Shown: in pieces, positions 37,421 to 47,861 of the stretch
Layout: the number at the start of each line of letters is the position of its first letter
Numbering within the stretch: position 1 is the stretch's first letter
NCBI GenBank assembly: GCA_015680685.1
Contig: MNCI01018365.1
Coordinates: 189,000-252,999, forward strand
Direction: 5' to 3'
Source of the DNA: Gnetum montanum
Taxonomy: Eukaryota > Streptophyta > Gnetopsida > Gnetales > Gnetaceae
Length of the DNA stretch: 64,000 nt
The notes under the pieces: model-generated
Databases searched by the model: none
Told to the model about the DNA's origin: nothing
The model's input: only the letters and a program-made list of their open reading frames with translations
Made by a program: the position numbers and the translations under genes

Positions 37421-38990
37421 GGTTGTCCTTACATATGGTATTGACCTAGCTTCTAAAGAGATAGTACCTTCACTTCTTTAAGAAGAAGACTAAGGCTAGG
37501 TAATGCTTTTCAAATTTAGTGTATCAAGTCTTATAGGCTACCAAGGCATGGCTTAAGTAGTAAATGGACATCTCTACTCCATCCTCTCATTTCTAATAGA
37601 GAAAAGAGGTTATGAATGTATCAGAGATTACAAGGTAGATGAAGAATGATTTATCTTTCTAAGGAGGATACACAATTGGCAACTAGGCTAACTCTTCCTT
37701 AATACTATCAAAGGCTTTTTGGCACTTATTTTTCCACTCATAGTAAACTCTCTTCTTAAGCAAGTGTTTCATAGATTGTAGCTTATCTATAAGCCTTGAT
37801 ATGAACCTACAAATAAATTGTAGTCTACCTTGTAAGCCACATAACTCCTTAAAGTTACTAGGCACTGCTAAGCTAGTTATAGCCTTAACCTTATCAGGAT
37901 CAACTTGTATTCCTACCTTAGAAACAACAAAACCAACCATTTTCCCAATTTTAACATTAAAAACACACTTCTTGGAATTGAATCAAAGTTCATGCTTGAC
38001 ACAATGTTAAAGAACTAAGTTTAAGTCATGTGCATGGCCATTGGCTATTTTGGAATTTACTGTGATATTGTCAATATTCTCATTGAATAAATCTAGCATG
38101 TAATTACTAAAGATGTAGGTCATGGCCTATTGATACATTGCATCCACATTCTTCAAACTGAAAGGCATCATAGTATAACAAAATATTCCTCAAGGGGTCA
38201 TAAAGTTTGTATAGAGTTAATGCTCTAAGTTCATCCTAACTTAGTTGTATCCCTAGAACCCATCCAAAAACAATAATAAAGCAAGGCCAACCATAGTATC
38301 AATAAGTTTATCAATACTAGGCAAAAGGAAGACATCCTTAGTGGTTACCTTGTTGAGGTCACAAAAATCAATACAAATAAGAATGGTACCATTTTTCTTA
38401 GGAACTACCACTATGTTGGACACCCACTCAATGTAGTTGATATATTAGATGAAACCTTCTTGATAGCGATTCTTGATCTCATTTTAGATTGCTAAGGCCA
38501 AGTCTAGTCTAATCTTACACACCTTCTATTTAACGAGCTTGATTCTATGGTCAAATATGAAGTTATCTTAAACTAGACATGGGTCAAGTCCAAGCATGTC
38601 TTCATAAGATCATGCAAAGGCTTTAATGTTGTCTTGGAAACCCTTGGTGGTGTCATGAACTAGTTGGGATTTGAGTGAGGAACCTAGTTTCAGTGTTTTC
38701 TCCTCATCATTGTGGGTTGTAACTAGGACTTCCACTAGGGAATCCTCTATGATATCTCCAATCTCCAAGTCAAGGGTTTTAACTATGTAATTAGGCCATT
38801 CCAAGGTATTTTCTATTGAATCTATATAATAAAACAAGCTCCTAGACTCAAGATCTAGGCAATCAAGATCAATGGATTGTTTAACATTACTATATCATCC
38901 ATTCAAGCTTAAGGGCAAGTTGAATCATATCCACATCTCCATGGTTAGATCATGGATGTTAACAAGAACACATTAAGTGGCACCTGCATG
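37421..38990 (-). pseudogene. Reverse transcriptase and RNase H of element B
   Basis: The blocks on the minus strand are: FAxSYEDMLGLDP (about 38,610-38,580), EIKNRYQEGFI (about 38,480), VVVPKKNGTILICIDF (about 38,400), LPSIDKLIDTMVG (about 38,310), a FSLKNVDAMYQ block (about 38,150) and GFVVSKVGIQVDPDKVKAI (37,935). The catalytic Y(V/I)DD region reads NIDN at about 38,070, so the second Asp is lost. LKNxDAxYQ rather than LCNAPxTFQR distinguishes this Tat-type RT from elements F1 and A. Confidence 0.8.
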
Positions 38991-39054
38991 CTATCTTTGT
39001 CAAAAATGCAAAATAATGAGATAATAAAGCATAATAAAGGAAACCAAAACAAGG

Positions 39055-39300
39055 AAAAACATGGTAGAATAAGGTAAGATAAGGTTACAATAAAATAAAA
39101 TAAGGTAAAACAAGATAAATTAGAGCACAACTAGGTAGCATAAGACCCAAAATGATATCATAATAATGTAAAATAAGGTCAAATAAGGTTAAATTAGGGT
39201 ATATTAAGGTTTAAATGATATCCAAATGAGGTAAAATGAGGTCAAACAAGGTAAATTAAAGTGAAACAAGATAGAATGATGTGAAAATAATGTAATAATT
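39055..39300. repeat. Degenerate AAATAAGGT-type repeat
   Basis: About 250 bp in which AAGGTAAAATAAGGT-like words recur every 8-30 bases with much decay. It lies between element B and the minisatellite of element C. Confidence 0.65.
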
Positions 39301-39499
39301 TCTTGTTTTTTGGGTAATTATATGATCAAAATGAGCAAAAAATTAATTAAAATAGGCTATAAATGAATAAAATAATGAGTCTTAAGGTTAAAGAAGCTAC
39401 AAAAGGCTAAATATTACCATTCCTAGCATGTATTATATGAAACACCACCAAATTTGGGCTACAGCATCTCGACTGCAACTTTGCCCAAGTGTTAGCACA

Positions 39500-39950
39500 A
39501 GGCCACTTTCTACAATTTTTTTCTAAGTGCTGGGACTACACTCTCCACTGCCCTAAAGCATTATCAAGTGTAGTCAACACAAAGGCCAGTTTTGCAAATT
39601 TTTCTAAGTGTCAAGCCAATTGTTGAGACTATGCTCTCCACTGCTCTAAAGCGTAGTCAAGTGTAGTCAGCATGAAGGCCTAGTTTTTGTAGATTTTGTC
39701 TAACTGTTGAGACTACACTCTCCACTAGCCTAGAGCATAGTCAAGCATAGTCAGCTGGAAGCTATTTTCTACAAGTTTTAACAAGTGCTAGAACTACACT
39801 CACCCCTAGTCTAGAGTGTAGTCATCCTTCTATGGAGAGCGTAGTCAACACATAGCCATTTTTTGCAAAATGTTTCTAAGTGTGGGACTACGCTCTCCCC
39901 TAGTCCAAAGTGTAGTCAAGTGTAGTTAGCCAGAATAGCTTCCAAAGGCC
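39500..39950 (+). repeat. Minisatellite of about five GACTAC..GTAGTC units
   Basis: The word (G)GACTACRCTCTCC-like starts at about 39,534, 39,627, 39,711, 39,790 and 39,886, giving a period of about 80-95 bp. Most units also hold the complementary word further on, so each can fold into a hairpin. Related words recur at 40,040-40,110 and 41,274-41,340. Confidence 0.8.
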
Positions 39951-40315
39951 TTCAGAACATAGCACTGGCATTCAACTCAACTCCAACTCACCTCTAGCAA
40001 GAAAAATGCATCTTTTTTGGATCCCTTTTGTCCCCAAAATTGTAACTACGCTTAACCCCACAGAAGATAGTGGAGACCATAGTCTCAAAGTGTAGTCTCC
40101 AAAGTTGCATTCTTTTAGGTACATTGTGGTCCTCTCAGTGCATATGCATGTAGTTGGCAACATAGTCATAGTCTCTCAGCCTTACAAAGTTTGGTAAAAT
40201 AGAGCAGAGTAGAACACCACTAGCCTTAGTGAAAAGCATAGTTGGGTGACAGTGTAGTCCCAACCATTCCCTTTGCCACGTAGTAGTCTCTCCACATTTC
40301 ATGTTAGACCTAGCC

Positions 40316-40326
40316 CTATAAATACC
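40316..40326 (+). promoter_or_regulatory. TATA box of element C leader
   Basis: CTATAAATACC followed by a C/A-rich initiator-like stretch, the clearest core promoter in this region. Confidence 0.5.
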
Positions 40327-40822
40327 CCCACCATCAACATTTTCAAGGGTTGGCAAAGTTTTGGTAGTTTGGAAAATTTGAGCATTGAGCAAAGGCACAC
40401 CAAGGAACTAGAGAGAGGCAAAGTTGCATACTATTGCAGAACACTGCAGCCCACTACACATCACGGTGGCCAACCTAGCAAGCATAAACACCAAGGTAGA
40501 ATGTTAGTTTTCATAGCTAGACACCCCCGAGACTGTGACTACACTATCCACTATGCCTATTGTACATCACATACCTTCTCACCCCTTCTAGAGTTAGCTA
40601 TGCTCAACCCCATTTGGGATGGTGCTCTATTCTCTCTAGCTCTCTTTCTTTGTATTTTTAGCATTTTTACTTACATGTTCAACATTTTACTTGCATTTTC
40701 TATCATTCTAACACATAATCATGCTTGGGCAACAGTCTCCACATGTTGGCATCTCTATTTTTCACCAAAACCCTTGACTATGCTCACCCCTATTGACATC
40801 ATTGACACCGTGCGAACACTTA

Positions 40823-41018
40823 GCATCATTTTGCATCACATTTGGTAAGTCCCTAATCAATCAACAAGACCATGCAAGGTACCCCATATCCACCTCTAGT
40901 AGGCCCTCACACATATGTTGGCATCATTTTGCATCACATTTGGTAAGCCCCTATTTGATCAACAAGATTGTTCAAGGAACCTCGTCTCCGCCTCTAGCAG
41001 GCCCTCGCACAGATGCAG
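40823..41018 (+). repeat. 98-bp tandem duplication
   Basis: GCATCATTTTGCATCACATT at 40,823 recurs at 40,921. The following CAACAAGA, CCGCCTCTAGCAGGCCCTC-like and CACACA words are repeated too. Confidence 0.82.
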
Positions 41019-41632
41019 GGTTAGGACTATGCACCTATGGACCCCTCAGTGTTCCAACTACCAACATTTTTGATTACTACAGTTTTTGATGCTAGAAGAA
41101 GGGCCAAACCACTTTTTCAAACTTCATTGTGGTTGTCTTGCATGCTCTTTGCATCATAGTTGTCTATCAACCCATTGGTGTAGATTGGACCTTGTAGTCA
41201 GTCCCCCAAGGAACCCACGTAGCAATCCAAATCACACTTCTCTCCACTATGTTCTTAAGTGTCAATTCTCTTAGTGTAGAGAGCATAGTCAACTCTCAGC
41301 ATAGAGAGCGTAGTCACTACATAGATAGCTTAGTCAAACAACAACTTGGTGGTGTTAGCTAAAACAAAGTTAGTTTTAATGTCATCCACAATACTTTGCA
41401 ACCAACAACTTGTAGCTCTCCCTTTCACAACTCGATCTGCGACCATGAATCCAAATCAACCTTCAACATTGGTGTCAAACACACTTGACACCTTTACCAA
41501 TGAATAATACAACTTCATATGTGTAAAGATCCATGTAGGGTTCATTTTGGATTGCCCTGACATGGAGGAAAAATGAGATTTCAAACTAATCTACTGAGAT
41601 GGACAAGAGTATATCCCTTTCTCATTCAACAT

Positions 41633-42607
41633 TGATGAGTGGCGAGGTACCCCTACACTCAACCATACGAATACGAGCATACACACGCGATCCGGTCGAA
41701 CTCCACAGACTAAATGCCTTAACGCCACAAGAAACACTTGGGGTTAATCGTTCGTTGTCTTCCCAGGCTTGCTTGTAAGTGTCACGGTGTATGGTTAAGC
41801 AAGTCTGAGGTATGTGATTTTTTTGGTATTTTCGGCTTATCTTCTATGCTATCAGGGGAAAGGGTTGAGAAACTAAGCTAACTCTAACTAAAGATCTAAG
41901 TCTAAATTAACTAGCGTCAGCATCCGTTCCCACTTACCGGACACACCCTGAACTATGCAACTGCGGCTTACCAAACGCTAATCGTTACTGAGATCGCCGC
42001 ATGTAATGCAAGTGCTCGAAGTGATCGTACTGAGGCACCTATTTAGCTTAAGTGTGATAAGCAGCTGATTCCTTAGCTAGCCGTACACACCCGTGGGTGC
42101 TCGTAACTAAGTCGTACTTATCACACGTTCTAGCCTAGCAATGAGCAGCTGATTCCTCAACTAGCCGTACACATTGGACTACTACTGGGATTACCCTGGA
42201 ATACGCTACTGGGTTACCAAGCAGCCAATGCTCATAATTGAGTCGTACTCATGCGTTGCGTCAATCAGCCGATTCCTTGACTAGTCGTACACATCCGTAG
42301 ACGCTCGTAATCAAGTCGTACTTGAANNNNNNNNNNNNNNNNNNNNNNNNNNNNNNNNNNNNNNNNNNNNNNNNNNNNNNNNNNNNNNNNNNNNNNNNNN
42401 NNNNNNNNNNNNNNNNNNNNNNNNNNNNNNNNNNNNNNNNNNNNNNNNNNNNNNNNNNNNNNNNNNNNNNNNNNNNNNNNNNNNNNNNNNNNNNNNNNNN
42501 NNNNNNNNNNNNNNNNNNNNNNNNNNNNNNNNNNNNNNNNNNNNNNNNNNNNCGATATCACAGGGTAAGACGCGATATCGTGGCCCAGTGCAAGTCACGT
42601 CTCATCA
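41633..42607 (-). repeat. Solo LTR, CpG-rich, related to the F1 family
   Basis: On the minus strand it starts TGATGAGACGTG (42,607) and ends GTACCTCGCCACTCATCA (41,633), the same ends as the F1 LTRs, with a shared GGGAAGACAACGAACG-type block. Flanks AACAT (41,628-41,632) and GACAT (42,608-42,612) look like a target duplication with one change. No primer site or internal region adjoins either end, hence a solo LTR. It carries many CG dinucleotides, unlike its surroundings, and internal repeats (GTACGGCTAGTTGAGGAATC and variants). It contains the assembly gap. Confidence 0.78.
42327..42552. other. Assembly gap (226 N)
   Basis: The run of N lies inside the solo LTR, just after its internal repeats, which may have caused the assembly failure. 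Open frames crossing it are artefacts. Confidence 0.98.
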
Positions 42608-44930
42608 GACATCATCCTACTCATAGAGTCCCACCACTGGTTGTTATCCCAACTCATTCAAACAAATGAGCACAATGTGGGAACTAACTATGAGGAAGCC
42701 CTACAGGAGGAAGAAGATGAGTTCAAAGCTTACTCTAAACACAAGAGCCCCTTCTACACTATCTTCCAACAACCACTCCCCAGTTTGACCCCTCCTCAAT
42801 TCAGTTCACCTATCCTCCCCAAGATAGTTATAATACCAACATCACCTTCCCACTCCATCAAGCTTAGGTAGATGCGTGTAGTGGAAATGCATCAAATGCA
42901 ATACATGTAATATGATGTAACAACTTCATTTAACTTACCCTTCATGGCATCATCTCAACCTACCCAATCATCTTTGCTAGTAACAATCACATCAGCCTAG
43001 CCCTACATTCACTTAGGGCCTATCTTCAGGCCCCAAATGACTCAGGCATCTTGCATCCTACCTATTTTGTTAATGTCCTTAGCATCAGTCCAACCCACGT
43101 GTGCATGGCTTGCCTCAATCACTACGCCAATCACACAACCAATGCATCAATCACATCACATGGCTCTACAACCAATGATCTAGCCCTAGGCCGTACAACC
43201 AACGATCTAGCCCTGGGCCGTACAACCAACGATCTAGCCCTGGGCCATACAACCAACATAGTAGATAGCATAGCGAACATAACTAACTAACACATCTCAA
43301 AACTTGGGTTAGGCATTCCAGTTGATCCAAATCTTGATAGAGGAGATGAAGTGACTCAAGGATGCCTCCTCCAAAACAGTCCATGTAATGGACCTCTACC
43401 AAGATGACCCCATAAGTCCTATTGTCTTATCACTAACTTTGCCAACTAGGATCCCACTACCATAATTCACCAAGTACAATGGTGAAGGGGATCCCAATGC
43501 ACACCTAGTGATGTTCAGGTATGAGTGCCTACTACTACAAGCATGGCCACATGTCATCATATGTGTTTTCACCATGTCACTTACTGGTAAGGTGCTAGAT
43601 TGGTACTGTGCATTACCTAGGGGCTTTATCTCCTTTTTGGAGGATCTTCTAAGCTACTTTGTGATGAACTTCAAGTACAACTTGAAGCCTAAAACTACCC
43701 TTGACCAATTGATGCCGATTAAGCAAGATCACCTAGAGCATGTACAAAAATTCATCCAACACTGGAGCACCTCCTTAAACGAAATTCAAGAGCCAATAGC
43801 CAAGACACATCTCTTGGCCATATTTAAGGGTGTAGTTAATGACTTCATCAAGTCAAAGTTGTACTACTTGGGCCCATAGTCCCTAAGCTAGGCCTTTGCC
43901 CAAACTAAGAGCATAGAATATGTAGTGCAAGCTGGTAAGGACTTGGCCTACATGGCCTCCAAAAATCAACTTGCAAGAAAGTAGAATGCAACAGTGACAA
44001 TCGTAGCCACACACACTAAAGCAACCAACTAGGGGTCAATGGCTAGGTAGCCCAAAGCCCTAGTTCATAAAGCCATCAACTCTGGCACCCAGGTAACCAA
44101 CGTACCCACATCTATAGTGGCCATAGTGCAAGCTACTCCAAGGCCTAACATTGAGTGCAACGATTGTCCAAAGTATACCTTGTTTCCACTAAAAACCTTA
44201 GAGTTTCTGGATCAATTGTTGAAAGCTAGGTGCATCCAACATAAGCAAATGTCTAAGGATGCTTGCAAAAGGCACAATAGGTACTATGAGCTATTGAGGA
44301 ATCCCACCTTAGCAACACCAAATGAGCCCCTGGTCCCATAGCACTTTAAGCTAGACCAATTCTATCATTACCACCAATTTTCTGGTCATAGCACATACTT
44401 TTACCAAGCTTTGCAAGATTATCTACAAAGGATGATAGATAGGGGTGAACTAGTTCTTGACACAGCAAACTCAATTAGGCCCCAGAACCAATCCAAGAGG
44501 GTGTATAATGACCCTCTAAACACAAATGATACTAGTTATGTCATAAACACCATCAGCATGGATAACAATCTAAAACCAATGTAGTAGTCATTCGTGGTCC
44601 AGGTGTCCTCTAGTACTGAAAGAGTTTCCTCAACCTCCACGAGTTTGAGGCTCCCCTTCATTGTTAAAGCCCCACCTCAGGCACCTACAACACCCTTCAT
44701 GATCAAGGTCCCATGGCATGTCACAACAACAACCACTCAGACACCTTTCATCATCAGGATGCCACAACATGCTAGCCCATTGCCTACCAAAAGCCCAATG
44801 GTGGGCAATGCATCAGTTCCTTCCCTGTCCAAGGGTCAACTCTGCTGGTGATGTGAGTAGATCCACTAGGTGGAAACATAAGAGGCCCAATGAACATCTT
44901 GTAGATGGGATGACTAAGCAACAATGAGTC
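42608..44930 (+). pseudogene. gag of element C (Tat/Ogre-like)
   Basis: The capsid core at 43,508-43,880 reads SLTGKVLDWYCALPRGFISF and then HLEHVQKFIQHW, as in Tat-type gag. Further on, QFYHYHQFSGHSTYFYQAL with LQRMIDRGEL (44,355-44,455) matches the C-x2-H-x4-GH-x-T-x2-C..L..LID.G.L segment of Ogre/Tat gag, with the cysteines replaced. A 27-bp in-frame repeat lies at 43,167-43,256. The frame is split by stops and, upstream, by the solo LTR. Confidence 0.65.
43167..43256 (+). repeat. 27-bp in-frame repeat, three copies and part of a fourth
   Basis: Units start at 43,167, 43,194, 43,221 and 43,248, each encoding TTNDLALGR/H. Copies two and three are almost identical and the first differs slightly. 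Confidence 0.9.
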
Positions 44931-46080
44931 CAAAGAGCACTTAGTCTACCAAATTTTATCCTTATCTCTATGGTCACTATGGCCAAAGCAACTGAAGAGC
45001 CCACAACCAGTAAATCGTAATCAAATACTGAGGCCTCCAAATAGGCCAAGAAAGCAAAGCCCAAGTCACCTCCATGAGAGATCCATCTCTAAGGCCCTAT
45101 GGAGAAGGTTAAGGCCAACAAAATTGGAGACAATGGCAAAGACTTCATAGATGCATTAGCCCAAGTCAAGTAAGTGCTCAAACAAAAAAACACAACGTTG
45201 AGCTTGTATGACCTGGTCATGACCTCATCTTCCCACCAAGACGCACTAGCATGGACATTGGCCTTCATTCTTATTAAGGATGGCATCTCTATAGATGAGA
45301 ACACCATCCATGCAGTGATGTTTTCCTCAACATCATAGGAATTTAGTTCAACATCCCTAGCATTTCGTGATGAGGTAATCAAGGTCAACCTCAAGCAAGG
45401 GGAGGTCATCATAGATCCAATATTTATTACCATACACATTGGGCAATGCAAGATCTGTAGCATGCACATCAATGATGGTGTAGCAACAAACATAATATTG
45501 TACTCCATCATCAACAAGCTAGGCCTCACAAACCAGATCAAGCCAACAAAATTCACGTGCTTAAAATCCTTCAATGGATCATGCATCACTATCCATTGCA
45601 CCATCACCATAGCTTTTGTAGTAGGGGAGGAATTCCCCATCATTGTAAAATTTATCATCATAGAGGAAATGCATGGCTCTAACCTAATATTGGGCAAGCC
45701 TTGGCTATCCCAGTTATGAGCTATCTCCTCTCTGATCCACCAAGAGATCCACCTTCCATACGAAGGTGGTGAAGTTATCATCCACAGTGATAACCTTGCC
45801 CCTTTGGCCATCAATAACATAGAAATGGAGCAAGGATTAGAGGCTAAATTTCTTGATGATGCATCTGTGGTAGACAATGTAACACATAAGGCTAACACAC
45901 TCAAACAAGTGGTTGAAGCCAGTGACCTCCTAGAGGATGCTTTGTGGGTAGAATCATCCATCAACATAGCAAGCAAGGATCGAAGAGAATATCAAATAGT
46001 GCATCTTAGGCCCTATGTGCCCCTTAATCCACATTGGATGAGGAAGCAACTATGCAACCAAGATACCCCCTTAGCCTGAA
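44931..46080 (+). pseudogene. Aspartic protease region of element C
   Basis: The stretch 45,462-45,719 shows INDGVATNIILYS, an altered DDGSAxNxxxxS active site, then a PTKFTCLKSFNGS block and NLILGKPWLSQL. HQEIHLPYEGGEVIIHSDN follows, the segment after the ILGRPW motif in Tat/Ogre proteases. Sense decays after about 46,080 and no RT of this element follows, so C is truncated here. A 295-codon frame on the opposite strand is only its antisense shadow. Confidence 0.68.
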
Positions 46081-46337
46081 ATGCGCTAGGTGCTTGCCTA
46101 CCCTTTGCTAATACACACCATGCATTTTTGACTTTCACTTGCATTACATTTGTTTACACATTTGCTGATGAATTTGTTGATGGACTTGTTGACGATGACA
46201 GCTTGGATGGTGATGTCTATTACTATGCTATGAATAGATTCTCATGTAAACAGCCTTTATGAAGAATAATCACTCCAAGGCCACAACATTTTGAAAGTGA
46301 CTCAAGTTAGCTATGATCTCCATCTACACAAACAACA
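46081..46337. other. Junction between element C and the pararetrovirus relic
   Basis: Nothing recognisable; a GATGAATTTGTTGATGGACT-type stretch gives an acidic frame without family resemblance. Confidence 0.4.
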
Positions 46338-47860
46338 ATGCAAGACTTAGATCCACTTAATGAGGATCCCACGTATCAACTCATTCTGATGCAGGTAAAA
46401 CAATTAGAGCATAAATTAGAGATAACACCTATAGATGATATAAATAGAATCATGTCTTTGAAAAGACAATTGAATGAAAAGAAGCAAGAGTTATCTAGCC
46501 AAGAGTATAAATTTAGAGAAAGATTATTGAAATACCTTGATTTACAACCACTAGAAATGGAAAGAACACTAGAAGCCCAATTAGACATGGAAATAAAACA
46601 ACATCAAGAAACAACTAAACAAATACCAAAATCTGTAACTTACTTATACAGGATAGAACAGCTACAAAAGTACATCCAATGGGTAACAACTAAGCTAGAG
46701 GAATTAGAAAAACAAGAAGAGAGTTTTCAGAGACAATAGTATGAAGAAGAAACAAAACCCATGCCTATCCAACTAGTGAATAGTAACAAAAATAGCACTA
46801 CACTACCACTGGTGAATTTTCAGGTAAAATTTCCCTCATATAAAGCATATAGTATAGACACATTATTAGATAGTGGAGCTAAAATATCTCTCAGAAGATG
46901 GTCCTCCATTCCCAGTCATTTTTGGTAGAAACAAAGTAAATAGTATGTCACTTTTGATAAACAAAAGGCCCATCTAGAATTTACTACCAAAATACCTATA
47001 AAGACACAAGATGAACCAATCCTAGAGTTTGTATTTTATTATTATGACATGCATACATATGACCTACTAATAGGAACAGATAATCTTAAGCAGTACAAAC
47101 CCTTTATGATAGGAAATAATTATGTACAATTAATATCTCATAAGTTTTATAGGAATAATATATATCACCAAAGGTTTTCACACCAAAACCTCAAAAAGCT
47201 AATACAAGTACATGGGTATTAAACAACATAGAGTCGCATAAGGGGAAGATTCAAGAAATCCAAGAAAAACTTCTCACATTACCTTTAGACAACCCCACTA
47301 TCTTTAGAAATAAGAAAACATATTGGTCTTGTATTGAGTTTAAAGATGGTGTCAAGGTCAAAGCTAAGGCACATCATATAGGAATGCCTCCATCAATTAA
47401 ATTATGTGATGAAGAAATCAAAATTTTACGAGGAAAATATCTTATAGAAACAAGTACAAGCATGTTCGCCTGTGCTGCTTTCTTTGTTAATAAACATGAT
47501 GAGATAGTAAGAGGTAAGAAATGATTAGTAGTAAAATATAAACCTCTGAATGAAATTATTAAAGTAGTTCAACATCCAATCCTTAGAAAAGATGATCTTT
47601 TCTAGCATTTACTCCACACTCATGTATACTCTAAATTTGATCTAAAACCAGGCTTTTGGTAGATTTAGGTGGAAGAATAGGACAGATGGAAAACAACATT
47701 CATAGTGCCTGGAGGATTATATCAATGAAAGTATTACCATTTGGGATATCCTTCGATATTCCAACAAAAAATGGATTCTATTATTAGATCATACCCTTTT
47801 ATCCTAGTTTATATTGATGATATCCTCATCTTGAGTAAAAATGTGGATGAACATTTTACC
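46338..47860 (+). mobile_element. Endogenous pararetrovirus (Caulimoviridae-like) relic
   Basis: Three pieces lie in order on the plus strand. First is a 133-codon open frame (46,338-46,739) rich in Lys, Glu and Gln with coiled-coil character. Second is a retropepsin with a DSGA active site (about 46,870) and a later LLIGTDNL block (about 47,068). Third is an RT (47,280-47,855) with a VNKHDEIVRGKK-type block, a KFDLKPGFW block and the catalytic YIDD (about 47,811). The blocks around the RT resemble caulimovirids more than Gypsy. No movement protein, RNase H or integrase is seen. Stops and frameshifts show it is a dead genomic copy. Gymnosperms are known to host endogenous caulimovirids; membership of any genus is not claimed. 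Confidence 0.65.
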
Positions 47861-47861
47861 T

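Larger units (their letters stand above)
35400..38990 (-). mobile_element. Gypsy element B (Tat lineage), pol fragment
   Basis: Minus-strand pol with RT, RNase H, a second archaeal-type RNase H and integrase, the set that defines the Tat/Ogre branch. No gag or protease is seen beyond about 38,990, where the sequence passes into a degenerate AAGGT-type repeat, and no LTR pair could be recognised. All domains carry stops. Confidence 0.78.
39430..41100 (+). repeat. Probable 5' LTR or leader of element C
   Basis: A plus-strand TATA box (CTATAAATACC, about 40,316) and the gag of element C downstream suggest that this region is the U3-R-U5 of that element. It contains a hairpin-forming minisatellite (39,500-39,950) and a 98-bp tandem duplication (40,823-41,018). 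No partner LTR is present, so the limits are guesses. Several open frames here, up to 191 codons, have no family resemblance and look accidental. Confidence 0.4.

Noticed and set aside
39500-39950. A CRISPR-like reading of the regular repeat array
   Set aside because: Units are degenerate, the intervals are themselves repeated rather than unique, and the setting is a plant retroelement.
40273-41089. Plus-strand open frames of 191 and 98 codons
   Set aside because: They lie across the TATA box and the 98-bp duplication of the element C leader, overlap each other and show no recognisable domain.
42265-42669. Open frames across the N run
   Set aside because: They consist mostly of unknown residues and exist only because N cannot encode stops.
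45089-45976. A 295-codon open frame on the minus strand
   Set aside because: It lies antisense to the protease region of element C, has low-complexity Met/Ser/Leu-rich composition and shows no family motif.
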